A stretch of DNA of 64,000 bases from Pseudodesulfovibrio profundus. Its GTDB lineage: Bacteria; Desulfobacterota; Desulfovibrionia; Desulfovibrionales; Desulfovibrionaceae. Positions 1 through 8,080 of the stretch are shown here, one piece after another; position 1 is the stretch's first letter; each line of letters starts with the position of its first letter. The notes under the pieces are model-generated. The model made no database searches. It had not been told where the DNA came from and saw only the letters and a program-made list of their open reading frames with translations. A program made the position numbers and the translations under genes. The stretch covers positions 620,001-684,000 of the forward strand of contig NZ_LT907975.1 in assembly GCF_900217235.1 (NCBI RefSeq). Direction: 5' to 3'.

Positions 1-3
1 CAT

Positions 4-2127
4 GTGATCCACAACAGCATCGTGAATTTTATCTGGGGTATCGCTGACGATGTGCTGCGCGATGTTTATGTGCGCGGCAAGTACCGTGACGTGATCCTGC
101 CGATGACGGTCATCCGCCGTCTCGACGCGCTCTTGGAGCCGAGCAAGGAAAAGGTGCTCGGCATGAAGAAACAGCTTGACGGGGCCGGAATCGCCAACCA
201 GCACGCCGCGCTCTGCCAGACCGCAGGCGAGGCCTTTTACAACGTCTCGCCCTTTACCCTGCGTGACCTGAAGAACCGCGCCAAGCAACAACAGCTCAAG
301 GCCGATTTCGAAGCTTATCTGGACGGCTTTTCACCCAACGTCCAGGAGATCCTCGACAAGTTCAAGTTCCACAACCAGATACCTACGTTGATCGAGGCCG
401 ACATCCTCGGCCACCTGATCGAGAAGTTTCTCGACGGCCGCGTCAATCTCAGCCCCAAGCCGGTGCAGGACGTGGACGGAAACGAACTTCTCCCGGCGCT
501 CGACAACCACTCCATGGGCACCATCTTCGAGGAGCTGATCCGCCGCTTCAACGAGGAGAACAACGAAGAGGCCGGAGAGCACTTCACGCCCCGCGACGTG
601 GTCAAGCTCATGGCCGATCTGATCTTCCTGCCGGTGGCCGACGATATCGAGTCGGGCACCTACCTTGTCTATGACGGAGCCTGCGGCACCGGCGGAATGC
701 TGACAGTTGCTGAAGAGCGCTTGGCTGAATTGGCCGAAAGCCACGGCAAGGACGTCTCCATTCACCTGTTCGGCCAGGAGGTGCAGCCGGAAACCTACGC
801 CATCTCCAAGGCCGACCTGCTCCTCAAAGGCGAAGGGGCCGAAGCGGAGAACATGAAGTACGGTTCCACGCTCTCCAGCGATGCCTTCCCGTCGCAGGAA
901 TTCGATTTCATGCTCTCTAATCCGCCTTACGGCAAAAGCTGGAAAACCGACCTGGAGCGATTGGGTGGCAAGGGTGATATCAAGGACCCGCGCTTTGTCA
1001 CCCAGCACGGTGGCGACCCGGAATACAAGATGATCACCCGCTCCTCGGACGGGCAGCTCATGTTCCTGGTCAACAAGCTCTCCAAGATGAAGCACACCAC
1101 CCGCCTCGGCAGCCGCATCGCCGAGGTCCACAACGGCTCGTCGCTCTTTACCGGCGACGCTGGTCAGGGCGAGAGCAACATCCGCCGCTGGATCATCGAG
1201 AACGACTGGCTGGAGGCCATCATCGCCCTGCCGGAGAACATGTTCTACAACACCGGCATCGCCACCTACATCTGGGTCCTGACCAACCGCAAGTCTGATA
1301 CGCGCCGAGGCAAGGTCCAGCTCATCGACGCCACCGAATGGTACGTGCCGCTGCGCCGCAACCTCGGCAAGAAGAATTGCGAGTTCTCCGAGGAACACAT
1401 CCGCGCCATTTGCGACCTGGTGGTGAATCCGGTCGAAACCGAGAAATCCAAGATCTTCCCCAACGAGGCATTTGGCTATTGGAAGGTGACGGTGGATCGT
1501 CCGCTGCGTCTTGCCGTTGATCTGAGCCCGGCACGGCTGGGTCGGTTCGAGCGGGCCTGCGCCAAGGCCAAGGAAGAGCCGCTGGCCAACCTGGCCCGCC
1601 GCGTGGCCAAGACGCTTGGAGCCGGTCCGCACCTGGACTTCAACGCCTTCATGGACGCCTGTGAGATCGATGCCGACAAACACGGCGTCAAGCTCACCGC
1701 CAAGCGCAAGAAGCTGCTGCAGAGCGACCTCTGCGACACCAGCGAGGACGCCGCGCCGGTGCTGAAGAAGGTCCACAAGCCGGGCAAGACCACGCCCGAT
1801 TCCATTCACGGCCTGTTCGAGGCCGAGGTAAACGGCAAGACCTGTGTGGTCGAATACGAGCCGGATACCGCCCTGCGCGACAGCGAGCAGGTGCCGCTGC
1901 TGGAGGAAGGCGGCATCGAGGCATTCTTCCGGCGCGAGGTGCTGCCCTACACCCCGGATGCCTGGATCGACCCGGGCAAGACACTGGTGGGCTACGAAAT
2001 CTCCTTCACCCGCCATTTCTACCGGCCAGCGCCCATGCGCGCCCTGGATGAGATCAAAGCCGACATCTACGCCCTGGAGCAGGAGACCGAAGGCCTTCTG
2101 GAACAGATTGTCGGGGAGGCTGAGTGA
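4..2127 (+). CDS. hsdM: Type I restriction-modification DNA methyltransferase subunit HsdM
   Basis: N6-adenine methyltransferase subunit of a type I restriction-modification complex. It methylates the host site with HsdS and forms the restriction complex with HsdR. The 707-residue protein has the HsdM helical N-terminal domain (about residues 1-140), the SAM-binding motif DGACGTGG at 224-231 and the catalytic NPPY at 306-309. A C-terminal region past about residue 480 extends it beyond the shortest HsdM proteins. The start is GTG at position 4; the first residues (MIHNSIVNFIWGIADDVLRD) match a complete HsdM N-terminus, so the gene is probably whole, although its ribosome binding site lies outside the window. 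The stop overlaps the hsdS start (TGATG). Base composition is G+C-rich compared with the genes after 18 kb. Confidence 0.95.
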   Translation: MIHNSIVNFIWGIADDVLRDVYVRGKYRDVILPMTVIRRLDALLEPSKEKVLGMKKQLDGAGIANQHAALCQTAGEAFYNVSPFTLRDLKNRAKQQQLKADFEAYLDGFSPNVQEILDKFKFHNQIPTLIEADILGHLIEKFLDGRVNLSPKPVQDVDGNELLPALDNHSMGTIFEELIRRFNEENNEEAGEHFTPRDVVKLMADLIFLPVADDIESGTYLVYDGACGTGGMLTVAEERLAELAESHGKDVSIHLFGQEVQPETYAISKADLLLKGEGAEAENMKYGSTLSSDAFPSQEFDFMLSNPPYGKSWKTDLERLGGKGDIKDPRFVTQHGGDPEYKMITRSSDGQLMFLVNKLSKMKHTTRLGSRIAEVHNGSSLFTGDAGQGESNIRRWIIENDWLEAIIALPENMFYNTGIATYIWVLTNRKSDTRRGKVQLIDATEWYVPLRRNLGKKNCEFSEEHIRAICDLVVNPVETEKSKIFPNEAFGYWKVTVDRPLRLAVDLSPARLGRFERACAKAKEEPLANLARRVAKTLGAGPHLDFNAFMDACEIDADKHGVKLTAKRKKLLQSDLCDTSEDAAPVLKKVHKPGKTTPDSIHGLFEAEVNGKTCVVEYEPDTALRDSEQVPLLEEGGIEAFFRREVLPYTPDAWIDPGKTLVGYEISFTRHFYRPAPMRALDEIKADIYALEQETEGLLEQIVGEAE

Positions 2128-2978
2128 TGAAGCTGGCCCCTTATCCAGAATACAAAGACGCGGGAGTGAGCTGGGTCGGGAACATTCCAGCACATTGGCC
2201 TGAGAAGCGGGCAAAGTATTACTTCAAAGAGATTGATGATCGCTCCCAAACAGGCGATGAAGAAATGCTCTCGGTGTCTCACATCACGGGAGTGACTCCC
2301 CGCAGCCAGAAGAACGTGACCATGTTCAAGGCCGAGTCGAATGTCGGTCAGAAACGTTGCCAACCCGGCGATCTGATCATCAATACGATGTGGGCCTGGA
2401 TGTCTGCATTGGGCGTCTCGAACCATGCTGGAATTGTGAGTCCTGCCTATGGTGTTTACCGACCAAGAAGCAACCAGGATTACGACTACTACTATCTCGA
2501 CAGCCTGTTGCGGATTGGAGGATATCGGTCGGAATACATTTGCCGGTCAACGGGCATTCGCTCTTCCCGGCTCAGGCTCTATCCCGATAAATTTCTGAGC
2601 ATGCCGGTGGTCTGCCCTCCTCAGGAAGAGCAGCAAACCATCGCACGATTCCTGAAGGCACAAGACCGCTTGTTCCGAAAATTTATCCGCAACAAGCGGC
2701 GGTTCATTGAACTTCTCAAGGAGCAGAAGCAGAACGTCATCAATCAGGCCGTGACCCGGGGGCTCAATCCCAACGTCAAACTCAAGCCCAGCGGCGTGGA
2801 ATGGATCGGAGATATTCCGGAGCATTGGGATGCCAGACGGCTCCGCACGCTGGCGGCGGTCAGGGCCAGTGGCGTCGACAAGAACGCGAACGTGGACGAA
2901 GTCCCGGTCTTGCTCTGCAACTACGTGGACGTTTACAAGAACGACCGCATCACCGCCGCTATCGATTTCAAGGGCTGA
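2127..2978 (+). CDS. hsdS: Truncated HsdS specificity subunit: one target-recognition domain kept, second mostly lost
   Basis: DNA-recognition subunit of the type I system. About 283 residues are read before a TGA, whereas full HsdS proteins usually have 400-450. Residues about 1-165 form the first target-recognition domain, starting with the family phrase GVSWVGNIPAHW. Residues about 165-225 are the conserved helical spacer (EEQQTIARFLKAQDRLFRKF). A second TRD begins with GVEWIGDIPEHWDARRLRTL but stops after about 60 residues at IDFKG. The missing C-terminal helix is encoded immediately downstream in another frame, so an internal deletion has removed most of TRD2 and shifted the frame. The product could still act as a half-subunit that dimerises, as some natural and engineered half-HsdS proteins do, or the system may be inactive. 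The start is ATG 2127, or GTG 2124, overlapping hsdM. Confidence 0.85.
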   Translation: MKLAPYPEYKDAGVSWVGNIPAHWPEKRAKYYFKEIDDRSQTGDEEMLSVSHITGVTPRSQKNVTMFKAESNVGQKRCQPGDLIINTMWAWMSALGVSNHAGIVSPAYGVYRPRSNQDYDYYYLDSLLRIGGYRSEYICRSTGIRSSRLRLYPDKFLSMPVVCPPQEEQQTIARFLKAQDRLFRKFIRNKRRFIELLKEQKQNVINQAVTRGLNPNVKLKPSGVEWIGDIPEHWDARRLRTLAAVRASGVDKNANVDEVPVLLCNYVDVYKNDRITAAIDFKG

Positions 2979-3165
2979 ACGTGAGATCGAGCTGATGCGC
3001 GAATACCGCACCCGGCTGATTTCCGATGTAGTCACAGGCCAGGTGGATGTTCGTGGTATCGAAGTGCCGGAGGTTGCCGAGGACGAGCTGCTGGCCCTGG
3101 AAGAGGACACCGCCGAATCCGATGACGTGATCGATGACGAGGGGGACATGGATGAAACCGACTGA
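2973..3165 (+). pseudogene. 3' remnant of hsdS (C-terminal conserved helix)
   Basis: In a frame different from the upstream hsdS part, this stretch encodes REIELMREYRTRLISDVVTG and then QVDVRGIEV with an acidic tail. That is the typical C-terminal conserved region of HsdS. It joins the upstream part at about 2972 without the roughly 100-130 residues of TRD2 expected between them. It has no convincing start of its own, and its stop lies 14 nt inside hsdR. A single internal deletion in hsdS is the simplest explanation. Confidence 0.8.
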
Positions 3166-6142
3166 CACCAGCGAAAAGGGCCTGGAATCGATCATCGTCG
3201 CCTCCCTTGTGGAGGATGCCGGATACGTTCAGGGTGATCCGCAGGACTACGACCGGGAACACGCTGTCGACCTGGCCAAACTGCTGCAGTTCCTCGCCGC
3301 CACCCAACCCGATACCTATGAGGCTCTCGGCATCGACGAGGAAGGCCCCAAGCGCACACAATTCCTGCACCGCCTGCAGGGCGAGATCGCCAAGCGCGGC
3401 GTGGTAGACGTGCTGCGCGGCGGCATCAAGCACGGCCCGTCCCATGTGGACCTTTTTTACGGCACGCCGACGCCGGGCAATGTGAAGGCGGCGGAACGGT
3501 TCGCGGCCAACATCTTTAGCGTCACCCGCCAGCTCCGCTACAGCCGCAACGAGACCGCGCTCTCCCTCGATATGGCCGTGTTCATCAACGGCCTGCCCAT
3601 CGCCACCTTCGAACTCAAAAATAAGCTCACCAAGCAGACGGTGCTCGATGCCGTGCAGCAGTACCAGCGCGACCGCGACCCGAAGGAGCTGCTGTTCCAG
3701 TTCGGCCGCTGCGTCGTCCATTTTGCCGTGGATGATCACGAGGTGCGTTTCTGCACCCACCTCAAGGGCAAGGGCTCGTGGTTTCTGCCCTTCGACAAAG
3801 GCTACAACGACGGTGCTGGCAATCCGCCCAACCCGGCCGGGCTCGCCACCGACTACCTGTGGAAGGAGGCCCTCTCCAAGGCGGGGTTGACCGACATTCT
3901 GGAAAACTACGCCCAGGTGGTGGAGGAAAAGGACGAGAAGACCGGCAAAAAAAGGCACAAGCAGATCTTCCCCCGCTACCACCAGCTAAAGGTGGTGCGC
4001 ATGCTGCTGGCCAATGCCGCTGAGAGCGGCGTCGGCAGGCGCTACCTGATCCAGCACTCGGCGGGCAGCGGCAAGAGCAACTCCATCGCCTGGCTGGCGC
4101 ACCAGCTTGTGGGGCTGGAGCACGAGAGCAAGGCGTTGTTCGATTCGGTGATCGTGGTCACCGACCGGCGGGTGCTCGACAAGCAGATCCGCGACACCAT
4201 CAAGCAGTTTGCCCAGGTCTCCGCCACGGTCGGCCATGCCGAGCACTCCGGTGACCTGCGCAAATTCCTTAAGGCCGGGAAGAAGATCATCATCACCACG
4301 GTGCAGAAGTTCCCGTTCATCCTCGATGAGATCGGCGACGAACACCGCAAGAGCAAGTTTGCCATCATCATCGACGAGGCCCATTCCAGCCAGGGCGGCA
4401 AGACCACTGCCGCGATGAATCGTGTGCTGGAAGAGACCGCGCCCTACGGCGGCTCTGATGACGAGGGGGAAGAGACGGTCGAGGACAAGATCAACAAGAT
4501 CATGGAAGGCCGGAAGATGGTGACCAACGCCAGCTACTTCGCCTTCACCGCCACCCCCAAGAACAAGACCCTGGAGATCTTCGGCGAGCCGGACCCTCAA
4601 CCCGACGGCACCGTGAAGCACCACCCGTTCCACAGCTACACCATGAAACAGGCCATCCAGGAGGGCTTCATCCTCGATGTGCTGAAGAACTACACCCCGG
4701 TGGAGAGTTATTACCGTCTGGCCAAGACGGTGGAGGACGATCCGCTCTTCGACGCCAATAAGGCCCAGAAAAAGTTGCGCCGCTATGTGGAATCCCACGA
4801 GCACGCCATCCGCGAGAAGGCCGAGATCATGGTGGACCACTTCCACGCACAGGTGATCGGCCACCGCAAAATCGGCGGCCACGCCCGGGCCATGGTCGTC
4901 ACCAACGGTATCGTGCGGGCCATTCAGTATTTCCACGCCTTCAACGACTACCTCAAGGAGCGCAAAAGCCCTTACGAGCCCATTGTGGCCTTTTCCGGCG
5001 AGCACGAGTACGGCGGCAAGAAGGTCACGGAGGCAACGCTGAATGGATTCCCGAGCAGCCAAATTACTGACAAAATCCAGCAGGACCCGTACCGCTTTCT
5101 GATCGTTGCCGACAAATTCCAGACCGGCTATGACGAGCCATTACTTCACACGATGTACGTGGACAAGGCGCTTTCAAGCATAAAGGCGGTACAGACGCTT
5201 TCACGCCTTAATCGCGCCCACCCGAAAAAGCACGATACCTTTGTCTTGGATTTTTATAACGACTCGGAAATCATCCAGAAGTCGTTCGAGCCCTATTACC
5301 GCACCACCATCCTCAGTGACGAGACCGACCCCAACAAGCTGCACGACCTGAAATCGGATCTGGACGGCTACCAGGTCTATTCGCAGGCGCAAATCGACGA
5401 TCTGGTGGGGCTCTACCTGAACGGCGCGGACCGCGACAAGCTCGACCCGATTCTGGACGCCTGCGTGGCCACCTACAACGCCGATCTCGACGAAGACGGA
5501 CAGGTGGATTTCAAGGGTAAATCCAAGGCTTTCACTCGAACTTACGGCTTTCTATCGTCCATCCTGCCGTTCTCGAATGCAGCTTGGGAGAAACTGTCGA
5601 TCTTCCTAAATTTCCTGATTCCCAAACTCCCTGCGCCCAAAGAAGAGGATCTGTCCCGGGGTATCCTGGAAGCCATCGACATGGACAGCTACCGTGTCGA
5701 GGTTAAAACCAGCCTGAAGGTTTGCCTAGCGGACCAGGATGCTGAAATAGGCCCCGTGCCCACCAGTGGCGGCGGGCGCAAACCGGAACCAGAGCTGGAT
5801 CAACTGAGCAACATCATCAAGGCGTTCAACGACCAGTTCGGCAATATTGCATGGAAGGATGGCGACAAAATCCGCAAGGTCATCGCCGAGGAGATCCCTG
5901 CCAAGGTAGGTGCCGATGTGGCCTACCAGAACGCCATGAAAAACAACGACAAGAAAACCGCCCGAATCGAACATGACGCCGCGCTCCAGCGGGTCATGAT
6001 CGAGCTGTTGGCCGACCACACCGAGTTATTCAAACAGTTCAGCGATAACCCGTCGTTCAAGAAGTGGCTGGGTGACACCATCTTCGGCGTGACCTATCAA
6101 CAGTCAGATCAAACCGCGACGGGGGTAAGCCATGGACGTTAA
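3152..6142 (+). CDS. hsdR: Type I restriction endonuclease subunit HsdR
   Basis: ATP-dependent DNA translocase and nuclease subunit of the type I system. The ATG at 3152 (996 residues) is chosen because GAGGGGG lies 6-12 nt upstream; an in-frame ATG at 3134 has no such site. The N-terminal PD-(D/E)XK nuclease shows D140 and E154-L-K156 (LDMAVF...ATFELK). The helicase part has Walker A GSGKS (about 306-310), DEAH (about 409-412) and the motif III-like FTATPKNKT. The helicase C-lobe includes ADKFQTGYDEPLL and QTLSRLNRAHP. All catalytic motifs are present, so HsdR looks intact although hsdS is damaged. The coding region ends inside the start of the next small reading frame. Confidence 0.95.
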   Translation: MKPTDTSEKGLESIIVASLVEDAGYVQGDPQDYDREHAVDLAKLLQFLAATQPDTYEALGIDEEGPKRTQFLHRLQGEIAKRGVVDVLRGGIKHGPSHVDLFYGTPTPGNVKAAERFAANIFSVTRQLRYSRNETALSLDMAVFINGLPIATFELKNKLTKQTVLDAVQQYQRDRDPKELLFQFGRCVVHFAVDDHEVRFCTHLKGKGSWFLPFDKGYNDGAGNPPNPAGLATDYLWKEALSKAGLTDILENYAQVVEEKDEKTGKKRHKQIFPRYHQLKVVRMLLANAAESGVGRRYLIQHSAGSGKSNSIAWLAHQLVGLEHESKALFDSVIVVTDRRVLDKQIRDTIKQFAQVSATVGHAEHSGDLRKFLKAGKKIIITTVQKFPFILDEIGDEHRKSKFAIIIDEAHSSQGGKTTAAMNRVLEETAPYGGSDDEGEETVEDKINKIMEGRKMVTNASYFAFTATPKNKTLEIFGEPDPQPDGTVKHHPFHSYTMKQAIQEGFILDVLKNYTPVESYYRLAKTVEDDPLFDANKAQKKLRRYVESHEHAIREKAEIMVDHFHAQVIGHRKIGGHARAMVVTNGIVRAIQYFHAFNDYLKERKSPYEPIVAFSGEHEYGGKKVTEATLNGFPSSQITDKIQQDPYRFLIVADKFQTGYDEPLLHTMYVDKALSSIKAVQTLSRLNRAHPKKHDTFVLDFYNDSEIIQKSFEPYYRTTILSDETDPNKLHDLKSDLDGYQVYSQAQIDDLVGLYLNGADRDKLDPILDACVATYNADLDEDGQVDFKGKSKAFTRTYGFLSSILPFSNAAWEKLSIFLNFLIPKLPAPKEEDLSRGILEAIDMDSYRVEVKTSLKVCLADQDAEIGPVPTSGGGRKPEPELDQLSNIIKAFNDQFGNIAWKDGDKIRKVIAEEIPAKVGADVAYQNAMKNNDKKTARIEHDAALQRVMIELLADHTELFKQFSDNPSFKKWLGDTIFGVTYQQSDQTATGVSHGR

Positions 6143-6224
6143 AACGGCAGCCATTCAGGTTTTGCAGCAGGCCGGAACGGCACTGCACGCTACCACCTGT
6201 GAGATATGGGAGGTACAACCATGA
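6132..6224 (+). pseudogene. Truncated start of an HTH (HARE-HTH-like) gene after hsdR
   Basis: A 30-codon frame begins at ATG 6132, inside the end of hsdR, and stops at 6222-6224. Its first residues (MDVKTAAIQVLQQAGTALHA) resemble the first helices of HARE-HTH / winged-helix domains found in nucleases and regulators near restriction systems (typical pattern: AAIQVLxxAGxPLHAxEI). After about 22 residues the resemblance ends and the sequence runs into the ribosome binding site of kwaA. I read it as the stub of a downstream partner of hsdR, cut when the Kiwa genes were joined here. The match is from memory of the family pattern, not a search. Confidence 0.45.
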
Positions 6225-6775
6225 AGCTAAGGTTCGCGTCGTCCCTACTGATTTTTCTGAGTGCATACTCGCCGCTCTCCATAATCTTTTTGATTCAGGA
6301 CTTCGATTTTGCCAAAAAAGAGGTTATGCACCCAGAGATTGTTTGGCCCATCCTGGGACTATCCCTTCTGTCCTGTGTTCTCCTTTGGGTGGCAGTTCGT
6401 TATCTCAAGAGTTCTTCGCCCCCGATAAGCGTAAAGTCGGTTTCCAATCGCTCCGGGGAACTCATCAATTACAGCATTCCATACATGATTTCCTTTTTTG
6501 TTATGGATCTCGGCAATCTGAAGCTGCTGCTCAGCTTTGGATTTTTCATGTTCATCATGTACTGGCTCACCATGAAAACCCACAATATTTTCATCAATCC
6601 GGTGCTGGCCGTGATGGGGTACAACATCTATGACGTTCATTACGAACGGAATGGCAATGAGTGCGAGGATTTCTTTCTGGTAAAGGGACCCCGCCTTCGA
6701 AAAAACGAACGCTGTCGAATCGTTGAGATATCTGAGCAGCTATATGTCGTAACTGAGCGCAACCCAGAGGTGTGA
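6221..6775 (+). CDS. kwaA: Kiwa anti-phage system membrane protein KwaA
   Basis: Membrane sensor component of the two-gene Kiwa defence system, expected in the inner membrane. The start is ATG 6221, preceded by GGGAGG at 6208-6213, giving 184 residues. Four hydrophobic segments are visible (about residues 6-25, 41-62, 83-100, 102-118), followed by a cytoplasmic-looking tail with NPVLAVMGYNIYDVHYE, a stretch typical of KwaA-like proteins. The next gene encodes a KwaB-type protein and is 2 nt away, which is the main support for the call. Published work on Kiwa proposes that KwaA senses phage action at the membrane and that KwaB acts on DNA. Codon and base use are less G+C-rich than in hsdR just upstream. 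Confidence 0.85.
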   Translation: MKLRFASSLLIFLSAYSPLSIIFLIQDFDFAKKEVMHPEIVWPILGLSLLSCVLLWVAVRYLKSSSPPISVKSVSNRSGELINYSIPYMISFFVMDLGNLKLLLSFGFFMFIMYWLTMKTHNIFINPVLAVMGYNIYDVHYERNGNECEDFFLVKGPRLRKNERCRIVEISEQLYVVTERNPEV

Positions 6776-6777
6776 AC

Positions 6778-7719
6778 ATGGACGAGCTAAAAAAAACACT
6801 CGGTACGATCAAAACAATTGACTGGGACAGCGCCTCGGTTTCTTTCTTTGTCGTCAAGCGCAAGCTTATCCAGCGCAGCGCGAAATATGACATTTTTCAC
6901 GTCAATGTTGACGAGCCACTTAGAAAAAAGTTGAGAGGCATAACCTCAGGAAAAATCAAGAAGTCCAACGTGGCGATTGAGTACGATTTCAACACGGCCG
7001 ACTTGGATGACAACCTGCTTGGCTTGCCGACCGCCGATACGGATTTACAAGCCATTCTTCAAACTCTCCAAGATGATGAAGACCCTCCGACAGTAGACCA
7101 GTACGAAGCACTGCTGGGTTCCTGGCTTTATATCGCTCGCCTGGACATCAAGGATCAGCCTCCTCTCTTTTCTGCTCGCCGCGTTTCGGAGGGGTGGACC
7201 ACCAAAAAGGTGATGCAGCTAATCAATATGGTGTTTCAGAATAATATGCTGGTAGACCTTGGAGAGCAGGAGATTTTCCGCATCGATGGCAAGGTCGACT
7301 TCTTCACTTATGACGGCATTATTTTTATCGCCGACAAGAAGAACTTCGAAACCGCATTGAATTTTCGAGAAGGCATGGAGCGGAACCGGGACGAAATCGT
7401 CAAAGAATTTTCTTCACTTGGCTTGTTCGAGAATGCGGCTGCGGTTTCTGATCTGGTCGGGAATAATCTTCGCCGTTTAAGAAGGCTCTCTCAGGTTAAA
7501 AAAGCTGGCTATTACAAAGACCCCTCATTTCTGAAAAACCTCAAAAAAGTCAACGAAAAAGAGGCTTGGGGGATTCAATACTCAACAGACGGCAAACTTC
7601 TGGTTACGGAGGAGGATATCGAAACGGTCCTCCGAGTTCTAAATAATGACCGGCTCACGTCCAAGATCAATGCCGAAAATTTCGATGTGGACGTCAAGCA
7701 TAAGATTGGGGCCGGATAA
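6778..7719 (+). CDS. kwaB: Kiwa anti-phage system DNA-binding effector KwaB (DUF4868)
   Basis: Cytoplasmic component of Kiwa. The ATG at 6778 has AGAGG 8-12 nt upstream; an in-frame GTG at 6772 is the alternative. The 313-residue protein carries the DUF4868 signature around residues 165-200 (EIFRIDGKVDFFTYDGIIFI, then ADKKNFE and FREGM). The N-terminal half has a mixed alpha/beta look and the C-terminal third is Lys/Arg-rich (NNLRRLRRLSQVKKAGYYKD). No transmembrane segment is seen. The gene is translationally coupled to kwaA and its TAA overlaps a possible start of the next frame (TAATG). Length and order kwaA-kwaB agree with described Kiwa operons. No frameshift or missing part is visible. 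Confidence 0.88.
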   Translation: MDELKKTLGTIKTIDWDSASVSFFVVKRKLIQRSAKYDIFHVNVDEPLRKKLRGITSGKIKKSNVAIEYDFNTADLDDNLLGLPTADTDLQAILQTLQDDEDPPTVDQYEALLGSWLYIARLDIKDQPPLFSARRVSEGWTTKKVMQLINMVFQNNMLVDLGEQEIFRIDGKVDFFTYDGIIFIADKKNFETALNFREGMERNRDEIVKEFSSLGLFENAAAVSDLVGNNLRRLRRLSQVKKAGYYKDPSFLKNLKKVNEKEAWGIQYSTDGKLLVTEEDIETVLRVLNNDRLTSKINAENFDVDVKHKIGAG

Positions 7720-7742
7720 TGGCCGCGTTTGAAGGAATAAAT

Positions 7743-8066
7743 ATGAATGAAGACAAAAAACAGAATAGTTGGCCTCGAAAGCTCTTTATCCTGTGGATTG
7801 TTGTGGCTGCCTTCTTTGCTTTGATGGGGTGTGAACAGGAAAGGCCACCCAGGGCAAAAACGGCCATGGAAATTGAGGCAGAAAACGGAATCAAGCGTGT
7901 TCAGCAAGGAGACGTGAGCATTGTCGTTATAGATGGCTGCGAATACATTATTTACAAGGAAACGAATGGAAACAACCAGGGTTATGGCTATATGGCACAT
8001 AAGGGAAACTGTAAAAACCCGATTCATGGCTATAGCAAACCGGTGTCTTCCGAGAAGGCGGAATAA
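7743..8066 (+). CDS. Small predicted lipoprotein following Kiwa
   Basis: Not recognised as a named family. The start at ATG 7743 has AAGGA 6 nt upstream (a further ATG at 7719 overlaps the kwaB stop), giving 107 residues. The N-terminus is basic (KKQNSWPRK), followed by a hydrophobic segment and LMGC, a plausible lipobox with Cys about residue 29. The mature part has a compact Cys-containing motif IDGCEYIIYK ... MAHKGNCKNP, with two cysteines that could pair outside the cytoplasm. This motif style occurs in small lipoproteins of accessory regions. The 23-nt gap to kwaB suggests co-transcription. A role in Kiwa is possible but not shown. Confidence 0.6.
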   Translation: MNEDKKQNSWPRKLFILWIVVAAFFALMGCEQERPPRAKTAMEIEAENGIKRVQQGDVSIVVIDGCEYIIYKETNGNNQGYGYMAHKGNCKNPIHGYSKPVSSEKAE

Positions 8067-8080
8067 GGACTGCCACTGAA

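Noticed and set aside
331-2214. A 627-codon frame on the minus strand opposite hsdM
   Set aside because: It is a shadow of a G+C-rich gene: no family resemblance, no ribosome binding site, and the plus strand encodes all HsdM motifs.
2973-3165. An invertible or phase-variable hsdS locus
   Set aside because: No recombinase gene, inverted repeats or second hsdS copy lies nearby; a simple deletion explains the data.
3986-5062. A 358-codon frame on the minus strand opposite hsdR
   Set aside because: Shadow frame; the opposite strand carries the helicase motifs.
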